This document shows positions 17,792 to 27,711 of a stretch of DNA of 64,000 bases, in pieces. How positions within the stretch are numbered: position 1 is the first letter of the stretch; each line of letters begins with the position of its first letter. The translations under genes were made by a program, and so were the position numbers. This stretch comes from Melioribacteraceae bacterium (GTDB taxonomy: Bacteria > Bacteroidota > Ignavibacteria > Ignavibacteriales > Melioribacteraceae). The notes beneath the pieces were generated by a model. The model did not search any database and was not told where the DNA came from. It saw nothing but the letters and a program-made list of their open reading frames with translations. The DNA is taken from the NCBI GenBank assembly GCA_019638015.1, contig JAHBUP010000001.1, forward strand, positions 3,876,424 to 3,940,423. Reading direction: 5' to 3'.

Positions 17792-19606
17792 TTAAATTAT
17801 AGTTTTTTCTTCTACGTAATCGTAAAGATGAACATCCATTTTTTTAAATAATGCCAGTGTAAATGTTAAAAAGCCAATTCTTCCAATAAACATTGCCGAG
17901 GTAATAATTAGTTTTCCAAATTGAGAAAGTTCAGGAGTAATACCCAAAGTGAGTCCAACTGTGCTTGATGCCGAGATAACCTCAAAAAGTATTTTTTCGA
18001 ATGACGCGTTTTCCGATAGTAGTAAAAGAAAGGTAGCTATTGATATATAAATCATGCTTAAAATAATTGTGCTAAATGACCGACTTATATCGAAAGATGA
18101 GATTCTTTTTTTAAATATTTCCACTCTGTCTTTTCCTCTGGCAATGGAGAAGAGATTTAGTAGCGAGATAGAAAATGCCGTTGTTTTAATTCCTCCCCCA
18201 GTTGAAGCTGGGGAAGCGCCAATCCACATCAATACAATAATTATAAAAATAACCGGTAATGATAATTTTGTAAAATCTACTGTGTTAAATCCCGCGGTTC
18301 TAGTAGTAACCGATTGGAATACCGAAGTTAAAACTTGCTCAAAGGTATTTTGACTATTCATACTTTTATTTGCTTCAAGAGCAAAATAAAAAACAGCACC
18401 CACGATAATTAGTGCAACCGAAGTAATTAATACCAATCTTGAGTGAAGTTTGAACTGAATATTATTCTTATTTAGCACATTATTAACAAATACTTTTCTA
18501 ATATCTCTAAGTACCGGAAAACCAAGTCCCCCGGCAATTATTAAAAACATGATAATCAATAAAAATGGAAAATTTAGGAATAGGTTTTCATGAGCCAAGT
18601 TCTGGCTTAGCAAAGAAAATCCCGCGTTGCAAAAAGCGGAGACGGAATGGAAAACCGAGAAGAATATTTTTTCTTTAGTTGATGATATAAATGATAAATC
18701 TGCAAAATTAAAGATTAACAGTGCTCCAATAAATTCAATAATAAACGTAAGACCAACAATTTGATAGATTAATCTTTTCAATCCGCTTATATTTTCCTCG
18801 CCAAACATTTCCTGCACAGCAACATACTCTTTTAAGTTGTACGATTTTCCCGACGAAAATGCAAAAAAAGAAGTAAGCGTCATTATCCCTAATCCACCAA
18901 TTTGAATTAATCCGAGAATAATTAGCTTTCCGTTATACGTAAAGAATCCCTCTGTATCAACAACAGTGAGCCCTGTTACTGTAACCGCACTCGCCGAAGT
19001 AAATAATGCGTCAACAAAACTAATATACCCGCCATAAGTTGATTTGGGCATCATCAATAAAAGCGCTCCAATTATAATAATCACTATAAAACTTATCATT
19101 AAAAGCATAGCCGGCTGAATTCTACGGTTGATTAATTTTTTGCTCTGGTTAATCGCTTCCAGCAAAAGCGTAATTATTGCAAGTGTTTGTGTGATTATTA
19201 GGTAAACATAAGTCAGAGTTTTTGGACTGAGCATTGGATTAATCGAAAAGACTATTCCGCTTATCAATTGAGGGAACAATAAATAAATTATTATAAACCC
19301 TATGAGTAGCAACTCAATTCTGTGTGATTTAATAAAAGCAAGTCTATCCTTTTCGAGCGCAACTCTCAAAATGTAATAAATTGAAAATCCATACAGCACT
19401 GTTCCGGGGAGTATAGATGTATATTCTTTAATTTCATCTTTTAAATAAAAACCAAAATCAGCAACCATGCTAATCAAAGCCGTGATAGCTAGCAGCGCCA
19501 TGAAAATTCTACTATAGCGTATCAGAGAGTTTCTTAAAATTTCTCTTTTATGGTGGGCTTGCGATTTCCTGCTGCCATTTTTAATATTTAAAGATAGCTT
19601 CGACAT
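17792..19606 (-). CDS. Trk/Ktr-family K+ uptake channel subunit
   Basis: 604 residues. The C-terminal ~430 residues carry the SKT-superfamily pore repeats; recognisable pieces include ASAVTVTGLTVVDTEGFFTYNGK, FHSVSAFCNAGFSL, SVTTRTAGFNTVDF and ASSTVGLTLGITPELS, each with the central Gly of the K+ filter. About 170 N-terminal residues form extra membrane helices absent from short KtrB proteins. With the RCK subunit next to it, this is a complete two-part K+ (possibly Na+-coupled) uptake system. The gene starts 2 bp after priA ends, so it is co-transcribed with replication restart, probably without functional link. Confidence 0.93.
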   Translation of the reverse strand: MSKLSLNIKNGSRKSQAHHKREILRNSLIRYSRIFMALLAITALISMVADFGFYLKDEIKEYTSILPGTVLYGFSIYYILRVALEKDRLAFIKSHRIELLLIGFIIIYLLFPQLISGIVFSINPMLSPKTLTYVYLIITQTLAIITLLLEAINQSKKLINRRIQPAMLLMISFIVIIIIGALLLMMPKSTYGGYISFVDALFTSASAVTVTGLTVVDTEGFFTYNGKLIILGLIQIGGLGIMTLTSFFAFSSGKSYNLKEYVAVQEMFGEENISGLKRLIYQIVGLTFIIEFIGALLIFNFADLSFISSTKEKIFFSVFHSVSAFCNAGFSLLSQNLAHENLFLNFPFLLIIMFLIIAGGLGFPVLRDIRKVFVNNVLNKNNIQFKLHSRLVLITSVALIIVGAVFYFALEANKSMNSQNTFEQVLTSVFQSVTTRTAGFNTVDFTKLSLPVIFIIIVLMWIGASPASTGGGIKTTAFSISLLNLFSIARGKDRVEIFKKRISSFDISRSFSTIILSMIYISIATFLLLLSENASFEKILFEVISASSTVGLTLGITPELSQFGKLIITSAMFIGRIGFLTFTLALFKKMDVHLYDYVEEKTII

Positions 19607-19608
19607 AC

Positions 19609-22071
19609 CTAATTTACACTCTGCGGATCAACATCAATTATTAATCTCACATCTTTGAACTTAGATTTTTGATTAAACTCAATGAACGATTGAATAATGG
19701 CATTACGCAGAATTTTTCCGGATGGATCTCGTTTTCTACTACTCTTCAAAATTATTTGAAAGCGATAACTCCCTTTTACTTTGAAAATTGTAGCCTCCCC
19801 CGGAGGTGTAATTATTAATGATTTACCATATTTACATAAATAACCATAAAACTCATTAATCGCGGCACGTGCCCGAGTTTCATTTTCATCTTTAATTTCA
19901 ATTAGTCCAATTTTTGAGAAGGGAGGGTAGCCGCTCTGTTCCCTTAGTAAAATTTCTTTTTCATAAAATCCTTCATAATCATATTCCACAACTTTTTGAA
20001 GGACAAAATGTTTATGATTTTGAGTTTGGATTATTACCTCCCCCTCTTTCCCGCTTCTTCCCGCCCTTCCGCTAACTTGAGTTAGAAGTTGAAAGGTTCT
20101 TTCATCCGCTCTAAAATCGGGCAGCCACAATGAAGTTTCAGCGGCAACAACTCCAACCAGAGTAACATTTGCAAAATCCAATCCCTTTGAAACCATTTGC
20201 GTACCAACAAGAATATCAATTTCCCCTTTACTAAAACTATTCAGCAGTTCCCCAAGTTTACCTTTTCTATTAATTGAATCGGAATCTACCCTCTCAATTT
20301 TTGCTTTTGGAAAATAATACTCCAATTCATCTTCAACTCTTTGTGTACCAGTTCCAAAAAACTTTAATGAAATTGAACCACAGATTGAACACGCTTTTGG
20401 CACCGGTTTTATAATTCCGCAATAATGACAATGAAGAATATTTTTACTTAAATGATGAACCATCGATACAGAACAGTCATCGCACGTAATAACTTCTCCG
20501 CAGTCATCACAAAATACTTGAGTCGCAAATCCCCGCCGGTTCTGTAAAATTATTACACTTTCCTTTTTCTGAAGTCTTGTGTCAATCGCATCAATTAATT
20601 GCTTACTAAAGATGCTCTCCATTTTTTTCTTTTTACGTTCAATAGTAACATCAACAAGTTTTATAACCGGAAGTTTTGCGTCATCAATTCTATCGGGTAA
20701 TTCCAGCAACTTATATTTTTCGTTTTTCGCATTGTACATGCTTTCAATTGAGGGAGTGGCTGATCCTAAAATTACTGGACAGTCATTAAATTTAGCTCTT
20801 ATAACGGCACATTCGCGAGCATTGTATTTGGGTACAATATCATTTTGTTTATAACTCTGATCATGCTCTTCATCAACAACAATTAATCCAATGTTTTTTA
20901 ATGGAGCGAACAAAGCGCTTCGTGGACCTATCACAACTTTATATTTACCGGAAACTATTCCACGCCACGAATCATATCTTTCGCCAAGCGACATTCTACT
21001 GTGCAATACCGCAGTTTTATCTTCAAAATAATTAATGAAACGTGTTGTTATTTGGGGCGTTAATGAAATTTCGGGGACGAGAATAATTGCAGTTTTTCCC
21101 TGCTCAACAACTTTTTTTACTAACTCAATATAAACTTGAGTTTTGCCACTGCCAGTAACACCATATAATAAGTAAGGATCAAACTTGTTTTCATTTATGG
21201 ATTCGCTAATCGTATCAACCACTTTCTGCTGGGACTCACTTAAGATTATGTTTTTTGATTCTTCTTTATACGATTCCGTGTAAACTCTCTCAACTTCTTT
21301 CTCAAATACTTCTATAAGATTTTTCTGGATTAATGAATTGATAGTAGTTGAAGAAGTGTTTGTTTTTTTGAGTAACTCGCTCTGTTGTACCGCCACTTTC
21401 TGTGAAATAAGTTCCATGAGAATAACAACTTGCTTTGTGGATTTTCTTTCCACTTCTGGCATTATCTCATAAATTTCTTCCAAACTTTTAGCAAGTTTAA
21501 CATACTTTACTTTTTTAATCCTAACCTTACCCTCATCAATAAAAGTAAGAATGGATATTGCTCCAATCTTTTCGAGCGACTGAAGTGACGCGTAGAGGTT
21601 TTTCTGTTTCAATTGTTTTTGCAGCTGGGAAATTTGATGAGTTTCTTTCTCTATCAAAACTGAAAGCAATTTAGAGCGGGGTGAATTTTTTTTTGTCTCA
21701 GTAGAAATCAATTTATTGCAATAATCAAAATCAACAACAACTTTTCTTTTAGATTCAACATCTGAGCCGTATGGAACGCAATTTCGCAAAGCTTCCCCAA
21801 GGGAGCTCATGTAATAATCGGCAATCCATTCATAAAACTTCAATGCTTTTTCATCAAAAATAGGAAGGTCATCAATTACATCGCGAACCGTCTTAATTTT
21901 TTCTTTAATATCAGATTCGGCTGAAGTAGAAACAACAAATCCGGTGAGTACTCTTTTCCCAAAAGGAACAACTGCGCGCACTCCTACTTTTACCGAGTCT
22001 TTCAACTCTGCCGGTATTAAGTAGGTGAATGAATTTCTAAATGGTAAAGGAAATACTATTTGGCAGTACAT
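19609..22071 (-). CDS. priA: primosomal protein N' (replication restart helicase PriA)
   Basis: 820 residues from the ATG at 22071 (an in-frame TTG four codons upstream is less likely). N-terminal DNA-binding region YCQIVFPLPFRNSFTYLIP, Walker A in LLYGVTGSGKTQVYI, ILVPEISLTPQ, the DEEH box in VVDEEHDQSYKQ, LGSATPS, and zinc-binding cysteine pairs in CDDCGEVITCDDCSVSMVHH and CHYCGIIKPVPKACSICG. The helicase C motifs ILVGTQMVSKGLDF and LLTQVSGRAGR close the motor. Length is normal for the family. It heads a four-gene minus-strand run. Confidence 0.96.
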   Translation of the reverse strand: MYCQIVFPLPFRNSFTYLIPAELKDSVKVGVRAVVPFGKRVLTGFVVSTSAESDIKEKIKTVRDVIDDLPIFDEKALKFYEWIADYYMSSLGEALRNCVPYGSDVESKRKVVVDFDYCNKLISTETKKNSPRSKLLSVLIEKETHQISQLQKQLKQKNLYASLQSLEKIGAISILTFIDEGKVRIKKVKYVKLAKSLEEIYEIMPEVERKSTKQVVILMELISQKVAVQQSELLKKTNTSSTTINSLIQKNLIEVFEKEVERVYTESYKEESKNIILSESQQKVVDTISESINENKFDPYLLYGVTGSGKTQVYIELVKKVVEQGKTAIILVPEISLTPQITTRFINYFEDKTAVLHSRMSLGERYDSWRGIVSGKYKVVIGPRSALFAPLKNIGLIVVDEEHDQSYKQNDIVPKYNARECAVIRAKFNDCPVILGSATPSIESMYNAKNEKYKLLELPDRIDDAKLPVIKLVDVTIERKKKKMESIFSKQLIDAIDTRLQKKESVIILQNRRGFATQVFCDDCGEVITCDDCSVSMVHHLSKNILHCHYCGIIKPVPKACSICGSISLKFFGTGTQRVEDELEYYFPKAKIERVDSDSINRKGKLGELLNSFSKGEIDILVGTQMVSKGLDFANVTLVGVVAAETSLWLPDFRADERTFQLLTQVSGRAGRSGKEGEVIIQTQNHKHFVLQKVVEYDYEGFYEKEILLREQSGYPPFSKIGLIEIKDENETRARAAINEFYGYLCKYGKSLIITPPGEATIFKVKGSYRFQIILKSSRKRDPSGKILRNAIIQSFIEFNQKSKFKDVRLIIDVDPQSVN

Positions 22072-22244
22072 AATAACTCTCAAATTTCGGATTCCCGCTC
22101 AAAGCTTTGTAATTATAGGAAATAATACCAAACATTAATTGCCTCAAGCCGAAAGCTTTTCTCAAATATAATCATTCTTTTGTGGATTGCATAAATCAAC
22201 AATACGTCTTATTTTGCTACCCCTAAATTAATAATGGAGAAAAG

Positions 22245-22691
22245 ATGAAAAAAATACTCGCATTCTTTCTAATTATCACAGTATCAATTTCTTTTGCAAA
22301 TGAAGAAAAATATGGGAAAGAAATAACTATCAAAGAAAAAACTGATATATCTAAAATATTAGAAACACCAGCTAAGTTTGAAGGAAAGTCGGTTTTAGTT
22401 GAAGGTGATGTTCTCGCAGTTTGTCCCAGCAGAGGATGCTGGATCGAGGTTTCAGGTAATAAAGAAGGTGAGAAATTAAAAGTTAAAGTTGAAGATGGGG
22501 TAATCGTATTTCCTCAAGACGCAAAAGGGAAAAAAGCTTTAGTTGAAGGAACCATAGAAGTAGTTAAAGCAGAATCGGAATGTGGTGGTCATGAGGGTGA
22601 AGAAGCTAAAGCCGATGAAGGCGGATGCTGTTCGGGTAGCAAGAGCGCAAAAGTTTATCAACTTCGAGGTTTGGGAGCTGTTATAAAATAA
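22245..22691 (+). CDS. exported DUF4920-type protein
   Basis: 148 residues with a signal peptide ending near SFAN. The core (FEGKSVLVEGDVLAVCPSRGCWIEVSG, then VIVFPQDAKGKKALVEGTIEV) is the DUF4920 pattern, an OB-like small periplasmic domain with a conserved Cys pair (VCPSRGCW). An acidic tail with GGHEGEEAKADEGGCCSG looks able to bind metal; this is inference. AATGGAGAAAAG supplies the ribosome site. A strong terminator follows. Confidence 0.8.
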   Translation: MKKILAFFLIITVSISFANEEKYGKEITIKEKTDISKILETPAKFEGKSVLVEGDVLAVCPSRGCWIEVSGNKEGEKLKVKVEDGVIVFPQDAKGKKALVEGTIEVVKAESECGGHEGEEAKADEGGCCSGSKSAKVYQLRGLGAVIK

Positions 22692-22722
22692 TCAGAGTTT
22701 AGAATTGTGAAATGATAATGAG

Positions 22723-22745
22723 CCCCGGAGAACCCGGGGTTTTTT
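22723..22745 (+). terminator. intrinsic terminator
   Basis: GC-only 6-bp stem CCCCGG (22723-22728) / CCGGGG (22734-22739), 5-nt loop, followed directly by TTTTTT. It ends the DUF4920 gene transcript. Confidence 0.85.
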
Positions 22746-22867
22746 ATTATAAATAATTTGGTGTAATTATAAAAATTACTTCATTAATTTAGTGTCGAAT
22801 TATCTTCTCGTCCGTCTTAAGTATGCAATTTTCTTTAAAATGAATCACTCATTAAATTAGAGGCATT

Positions 22868-25600
22868 ATGAAATACAAATCATTATTTATGCTGATGATC
22901 GCGCTGGTCTTCTCAGCAAATCTAATAGCGCAAAAACTTAACACAATCGACATCCCCTACAAAACATTTACTCTTAAAAACGGCTTAACATTAATTGTTC
23001 ACGAAGATAACAAAGCACCAATTGTTGCAGTTAATATTTGGTATCATGTTGGTTCTAAAAACGAAAAACAGGGTAAAACCGGTTTCGCGCATTTATTTGA
23101 GCATTTAATGTTTAATGGAAGCGAAAATTTTGATGATGATTATTTTAAGATTATGGAAAAAATTGGGGCAACTGACTTGAACGGTACCACCAATAATGAC
23201 CGCACAAACTATTTCCAGAATGTACCAAAATCGGCTCTCGATTTAGCCTTGTGGATGGAAAGTGATAGAATGGGGCATTTACTTGGTGCCGTTACTCAAG
23301 CAAAACTTGATGAGCAGAGAGGTGTAGTTCAAAATGAAAAACGTCAAGGTGAAAATGAACCTTATTCAATTGCTTATGAATTAATTACTCACAATACTTA
23401 TCCCAAAGGGCATCCATATTCATGGACGGTAATCGGCTCAATGGAAGATCTTGAAGCGGCAAAACTTGAAGATGTTCATGAATGGTTCAAAACTTATTAT
23501 GGACCAAATAATGCCGTGCTTGTTGTTGCAGGTGATATTAACGCCGAAGAAGTTTATAAGAAAGTAGAAAAATATTTTGGGGATATTCCGGCTGGTCCTC
23601 CAATTTCAAAATCACAAATCAATATCGCCAAAATGGTTGGCACTAAACGTCATGCCGCGCAGGATAGAGTTCCTCAGGCACGAATAACTAAAATTTGGAA
23701 TATCCCTCAATGGGGGACAAAAGAATTGGCTCACCTCGATTTATTGAGCGATATTCTGGCTTCAGGAAAAACATCCCGATTTTATAAAAGATTAGTTTAT
23801 GAAGATCAGATAGCGACGCGCGCAGCATCATATTACAGCGATGGAGAAATTGGAAGTCAATTTATTGTTGAAGCAGATGTTAAACCCGGAGTAAATATTT
23901 CTGAAGTTGAAAAAGCTCTTGATGAGGAATTAGCAAAGGTATTAAAATCGGGTGTTACCGAAAAAGAATTGAAGAAAGTCAAATCACAATTTTTTGCCGG
24001 ATTCATCCGTGGAATTGAAAGAATTGGCGGCTTTGGCGGCAAGTCCGATATACTTGCTCAAAATATGGTTTATGGCGGTTCTCCCGATTATTATAAAACA
24101 TATCAAAAATTTATTGCCGAAACTACACCTGCGGATATCAAAAACGCGGCAAATAAATGGTTGAGCGATGGTGTATTTATTTTGGAAATTCATCCATATC
24201 CACCATACGCTACAGTTACTAGTGATGTTGACCGAAAGACAGTACCCCAAGCTGGAGAATCACCGGAGGTAAAATTCCCCGACGTTCAAAAAGATAAGTT
24301 AAGCAATGGAATGCAAATATTGTTAGCAGAAAGAAAAGCTATTCCGGTAGTTAATCTTAATTTGATGTTTGATGCAGGCTTTGCGAGCGATCAGTTTGCA
24401 TCCCCCGGTACAGCAAGTATGGCGATGAATATGCTTGATGAGGGGACAAAAACAAAAGACGCACTTCAAATTAGTGAAGAATTACAAATGTTGGGAGCTA
24501 CTTTAGGAACCGGTTCTAATCTTGATATGGCATTTATAAATATGAGCGCTCTAAAAGCTAATCTTGATCCTTCATTAAATTTATTTGCCGATGTAATTTT
24601 GAACCCCTCATTCCCTCAAAAGGAACTTGAAAGATTAATAAAAGAAAGAATTGTTGGAATTCAGCGTGAAAAAGTTCAGCCAATTCAAATGGGTCTTCGT
24701 GTTGTACCTAAATATATTTATGGGGAAGATCATCCTTATGGTAAACCATTCAGCGGGTCAGGATTTGAATCAACAGTTATGAAACTTACTCGTGATGATA
24801 TGGTTAAGTATCATCAAACCTGGTTTAAGCCAAATAACGCAACCATTGTGATTGTAGGCGATATTACAATGAGTGAAATAAAACCAAAGCTCGAAAAATT
24901 ATTTGCGGCATGGAAACAGGGAGATGTTCCAGATAAAGAAATTAAAACTGTTGCTGCACCAGATAAACCGGTTGTTTATTTAATGGATCGACCGGGTTCA
25001 CAATCATCCATTATATTCGGCGCTCAAGTAGCCCCCCCATACGGTGATAAAGAAAGCATTGCTATTCAATCTATGAATGATATTCTTGGTGGAATGTTTA
25101 CTTCAAGAATTAATATGAATTTAAGAGAGGATAAGCATTGGTCATATGGTTCGGGTGCATTTATGCCCAACGCAAGAGGACAAAGACCCTACTTGTTTTA
25201 TGGTGTTGTTCAGGTAGATAAAACCAAAGAATCTATTCAAGAAATAATCAAAGAAACAAAAGGTTATGTTGGCGATAAACCGGCTACAAATGAGGAAGTA
25301 AATCAAGTGAAAGAGCAAAACTCACTTTCACTTCCCGGAAGTTGGGAAACCAACGCAGCCGTAGCAAATTCACTTGTAACTTCGGTTAGTTACAATCTTT
25401 CTGATGGTTACTGGAACGAATATTCCTCAAAAATCAAAAATCTTTCAGTTAACGATATCCAGTCAGCGGCAAAAAGAATTATTTCTCCCGACAATCTAAT
25501 TTGGGTAGTTGTAACCGATGCCTCAAAAACAAAAGAGGGATTAAAAGAATTAGGTTATGAAATTAGAATGATTGATGGTGACGGCAATTTGATTAAGTAA
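22868..25600 (+). CDS. M16-family zinc metallopeptidase, exported
   Basis: 910 residues with a signal peptide (cleavage near NLIAQ). The first half has the inverted zinc motif HLFEH (75-79) within GKTGFAHLFEHLMFNG and the downstream Glu in VVQNEKRQ (Glu158). The second, homologous half (from about residue 470, KLSNGMQILLAERKAIPVV) lacks HxxEH, as expected for the inactive partner of a fused M16 pair. These periplasmic proteases degrade peptides. It is a single-gene unit ended by a long stem terminator. Confidence 0.93.
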   Translation: MKYKSLFMLMIALVFSANLIAQKLNTIDIPYKTFTLKNGLTLIVHEDNKAPIVAVNIWYHVGSKNEKQGKTGFAHLFEHLMFNGSENFDDDYFKIMEKIGATDLNGTTNNDRTNYFQNVPKSALDLALWMESDRMGHLLGAVTQAKLDEQRGVVQNEKRQGENEPYSIAYELITHNTYPKGHPYSWTVIGSMEDLEAAKLEDVHEWFKTYYGPNNAVLVVAGDINAEEVYKKVEKYFGDIPAGPPISKSQINIAKMVGTKRHAAQDRVPQARITKIWNIPQWGTKELAHLDLLSDILASGKTSRFYKRLVYEDQIATRAASYYSDGEIGSQFIVEADVKPGVNISEVEKALDEELAKVLKSGVTEKELKKVKSQFFAGFIRGIERIGGFGGKSDILAQNMVYGGSPDYYKTYQKFIAETTPADIKNAANKWLSDGVFILEIHPYPPYATVTSDVDRKTVPQAGESPEVKFPDVQKDKLSNGMQILLAERKAIPVVNLNLMFDAGFASDQFASPGTASMAMNMLDEGTKTKDALQISEELQMLGATLGTGSNLDMAFINMSALKANLDPSLNLFADVILNPSFPQKELERLIKERIVGIQREKVQPIQMGLRVVPKYIYGEDHPYGKPFSGSGFESTVMKLTRDDMVKYHQTWFKPNNATIVIVGDITMSEIKPKLEKLFAAWKQGDVPDKEIKTVAAPDKPVVYLMDRPGSQSSIIFGAQVAPPYGDKESIAIQSMNDILGGMFTSRINMNLREDKHWSYGSGAFMPNARGQRPYLFYGVVQVDKTKESIQEIIKETKGYVGDKPATNEEVNQVKEQNSLSLPGSWETNAAVANSLVTSVSYNLSDGYWNEYSSKIKNLSVNDIQSAAKRIISPDNLIWVVVTDASKTKEGLKELGYEIRMIDGDGNLIK

Positions 25601-25605
25601 AAAAG

Positions 25606-25664
25606 AAGCTGTCTCAAAAGTAAAAATGCTTTTCATTAATAACTTTTGGGACAGCTTTTATTTT
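25606..25664. terminator. intrinsic terminator between convergent genes
   Basis: 16-bp stem with one G-T wobble: left arm 25606-25621, right arm 25642-25657, 20-nt loop, then a T-rich tail on the plus strand and A-rich sequence before the left arm. It lies between the M16 peptidase (plus) and thioredoxin (minus) genes. Confidence 0.8.
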
Positions 25665-25709
25665 AAGTTTGCCCGAGATACTCATCTCAAACATTATACT
25701 CAGCAATAA

Positions 25710-26042
25710 TTAATTAACAGTTAAATGGGGATTAATTTTACCTACAAGATGTGATTTTGGAACAGCTCCAACAACGGCATCAACTAATTTTCCACCTTTA
25801 AATATTCCCAATGTTGGAATGCTCATAATTCCATACTGGGATGCTACCTGAAAATTTTCATCTGTATTAACTTTTACAACTTTTAGTTTTCCGGAAAGAT
25901 CATTTGCTATTTCCTCAACAACAGGTGCTACCATGCGGCATGGTCCACACCAGGGAGCCCAAAAATCAACCAATACCGGAATGTCACTTTGTAAAACTTC
26001 TTGCTGGAAATTGTTGTCGGTTCCTACTATTACATTATTCAT
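25710..26042 (-). CDS. trxA: thioredoxin
   Basis: 110 residues, cytoplasmic (no signal peptide). The redox motif WCGPC is at residues 31-35 in [20 protein letters not shown]; the cis-Pro is in the [12 protein letters not shown] stretch. Length and motifs are standard for thioredoxin 1. AAGGAG precedes the ATG. Confidence 0.96.
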   Translation of the reverse strand: MNNVIVGTDNNFQQEVLQSDIPVLVDFWAPWCGPCRMVAPVVEEIANDLSGKLKVVKVNTDENFQVASQYGIMSIPTLGIFKGGKLVDAVVGAVPKSHLVGKINPHLTVN

Positions 26043-26106
26043 TTCATTCTCCTTTTTGAATTTTCTATCCGTTTGATGCCGCTCAGAAAAAAAGGATTCA
26101 TAAAAA

Positions 26107-26826
26107 TTATAGGATAGTTGTGAGCTCCTGGAGGGAAGTAATTTTTGGCACGTCTATGTTTTTTGTTATGGCGGAATTTGTTTTGGTTCCCCTGTCAATT
26201 AATATTGCGTTCAACCCGGCATTAATTGCCCCCTGTATATCATCCTCGGGATTGTCTCCAATATAAACCACTTCTTCGGGATTCAACCCACATTTAGATA
26301 AGCCTATCTCAAATATTTTCTTCTCCGGTTTTTTGCAATTCACATCATCTGAAACAATTATAAAATCGAATAATGATTTGAGTTTTGTACTCCCTACAAC
26401 TTCATAAATATGTGGCGCGTGATCAAAATTTGTTATTAAACCAACAGTATATATCTTTCTCAAATTTTCAATTGTGGAAATAGAATGACGATCAAGCTCA
26501 ATTTGTTCCTGCCATTTTTGAACGGATATATTTGCCAATTCCTTTATCTGTTCAATTGGCAGAGTTAAATTAATTTCTTCAAGAAAATACTTAATCTTCG
26601 ACTCGTAGGTTGTAAGCTGAAGTGTATTATTTTTAGGAACATCAATTGTGATAATTTTATCACAGAGAATTTCAATTTGATTAAAGGAAATATTGTAGGG
26701 TTTACCTATATACTCATAATAACAATTTATCCAATGTCTGTTTGCTGCATCATAATCATTAAATGTTAATAATGTACCATACAGATCAAAAAACACTCCT
26801 CTAATTTTATTTTTATCGGTTATCAT
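26107..26826 (-). CDS. HAD-family hydrolase
   Basis: 239 residues. HAD motif I is [11 protein letters not shown], with Tyr in place of the second Asp's usual neighbour; motif II LITNFD; motif III Lys in [14 protein letters not shown]; motif [29 protein letters not shown]. The helical cap between motifs I and II is of the C1 type. YjjG-like nucleotidases and haloacid-type phosphatases share this layout, so the substrate is open. Its ATG overlaps the upstream HisN-like gene stop (ATGA). Confidence 0.88.
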   Translation of the reverse strand: MITDKNKIRGVFFDLYGTLLTFNDYDAANRHWINCYYEYIGKPYNISFNQIEILCDKIITIDVPKNNTLQLTTYESKIKYFLEEINLTLPIEQIKELANISVQKWQEQIELDRHSISTIENLRKIYTVGLITNFDHAPHIYEVVGSTKLKSLFDFIIVSDDVNCKKPEKKIFEIGLSKCGLNPEEVVYIGDNPEDDIQGAINAGLNAILIDRGTKTNSAITKNIDVPKITSLQELTTIL

Positions 26827-27593
26827 TTATCGAGATTTAATATTCGTATAACATCATCATGTATTTTTCCTGCTGTTGCGACCATACTGGTTCCAGTTAC
26901 AGCATCGCCTCCTTTATAGTCGGTTACTTTCCCGCCGGCGCCTCTAATAACCGGAATTACCGCAAGAGAATCCCAAGGATTCATAATCGGATCAATCATT
27001 ATATCTGCGAACCCGGTAGCAACTAAATAGTATCCGTAGCAGTCGCCCCACATTCTATAATATTTAACTTTTCGCATCAGGTTATCAAATCCAGCCTTAC
27101 TTTGGTATTTTTCAATATGCAGATAATCAGTTCCGAGAAGTATTGCCTGCGATAAATCATCGCACTTCCTAACATTAACAGCTTTCCCATTTAGTAATGC
27201 CGAATCGTTATCGCCAATCAAAAATTCATTAAGTATAGGTTGATTAATAACACCCAAAATTGGTTCATTATTTTTGACAAGAGCAATAAGAGTTCCGAAT
27301 GTTACAGTTCCGCAAATAAAACTTTTTGTTCCGTCAATCGGGTCCAGTATCCACTTGTATTCTGATTCCGAATTATGCTCCCCAAATTCCTCACCCAAAA
27401 TTCCATGCTCTGAATATCGTTTCATAATTAATTCACGCATCAATTCTTCGGCTTTTTTATCGGCAATTGTTACCGGCGATTCATCAGCTTTGTTCTCAAT
27501 TTTTACATCTGTACGCCAATACTGCTTAATTAATTTTCCACTCAGCATTGCGAGTTCTTCAGCAAACAGTTTTAACTCTTTTAATTCACTCAT
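26823..27593 (-). CDS. inositol monophosphatase-family phosphatase, HisN-like
   Basis: 256 residues. Metal-site motifs of the IMPase family: GEEFGE (Glu), WILDPIDGTKSFICG (Asp-Pro-Ile-Asp-Gly-Thr) and the late MNPWDSLAV Asp. The RMWGDCYGYYLVATGFADIMID stretch is typical of histidinol-phosphatase HisN. No other his gene is in the window, so histidinol phosphate is the likely but untested substrate. Followed with a 4-bp overlap by the HAD phosphatase. Confidence 0.85.
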   Translation of the reverse strand: MSELKELKLFAEELAMLSGKLIKQYWRTDVKIENKADESPVTIADKKAEELMRELIMKRYSEHGILGEEFGEHNSESEYKWILDPIDGTKSFICGTVTFGTLIALVKNNEPILGVINQPILNEFLIGDNDSALLNGKAVNVRKCDDLSQAILLGTDYLHIEKYQSKAGFDNLMRKVKYYRMWGDCYGYYLVATGFADIMIDPIMNPWDSLAVIPVIRGAGGKVTDYKGGDAVTGTSMVATAGKIHDDVIRILNLDK

Positions 27594-27711
27594 CTATTTA
27601 TCTCATCTTTTGTGGGAGTCCATTCAAATAAAATAATACATAATAATAGTAAGTTAAATTTATAGATTTGAAAATCTTTAACAAAACTATTGTATTTTCG
27701 CTGATAGAAAA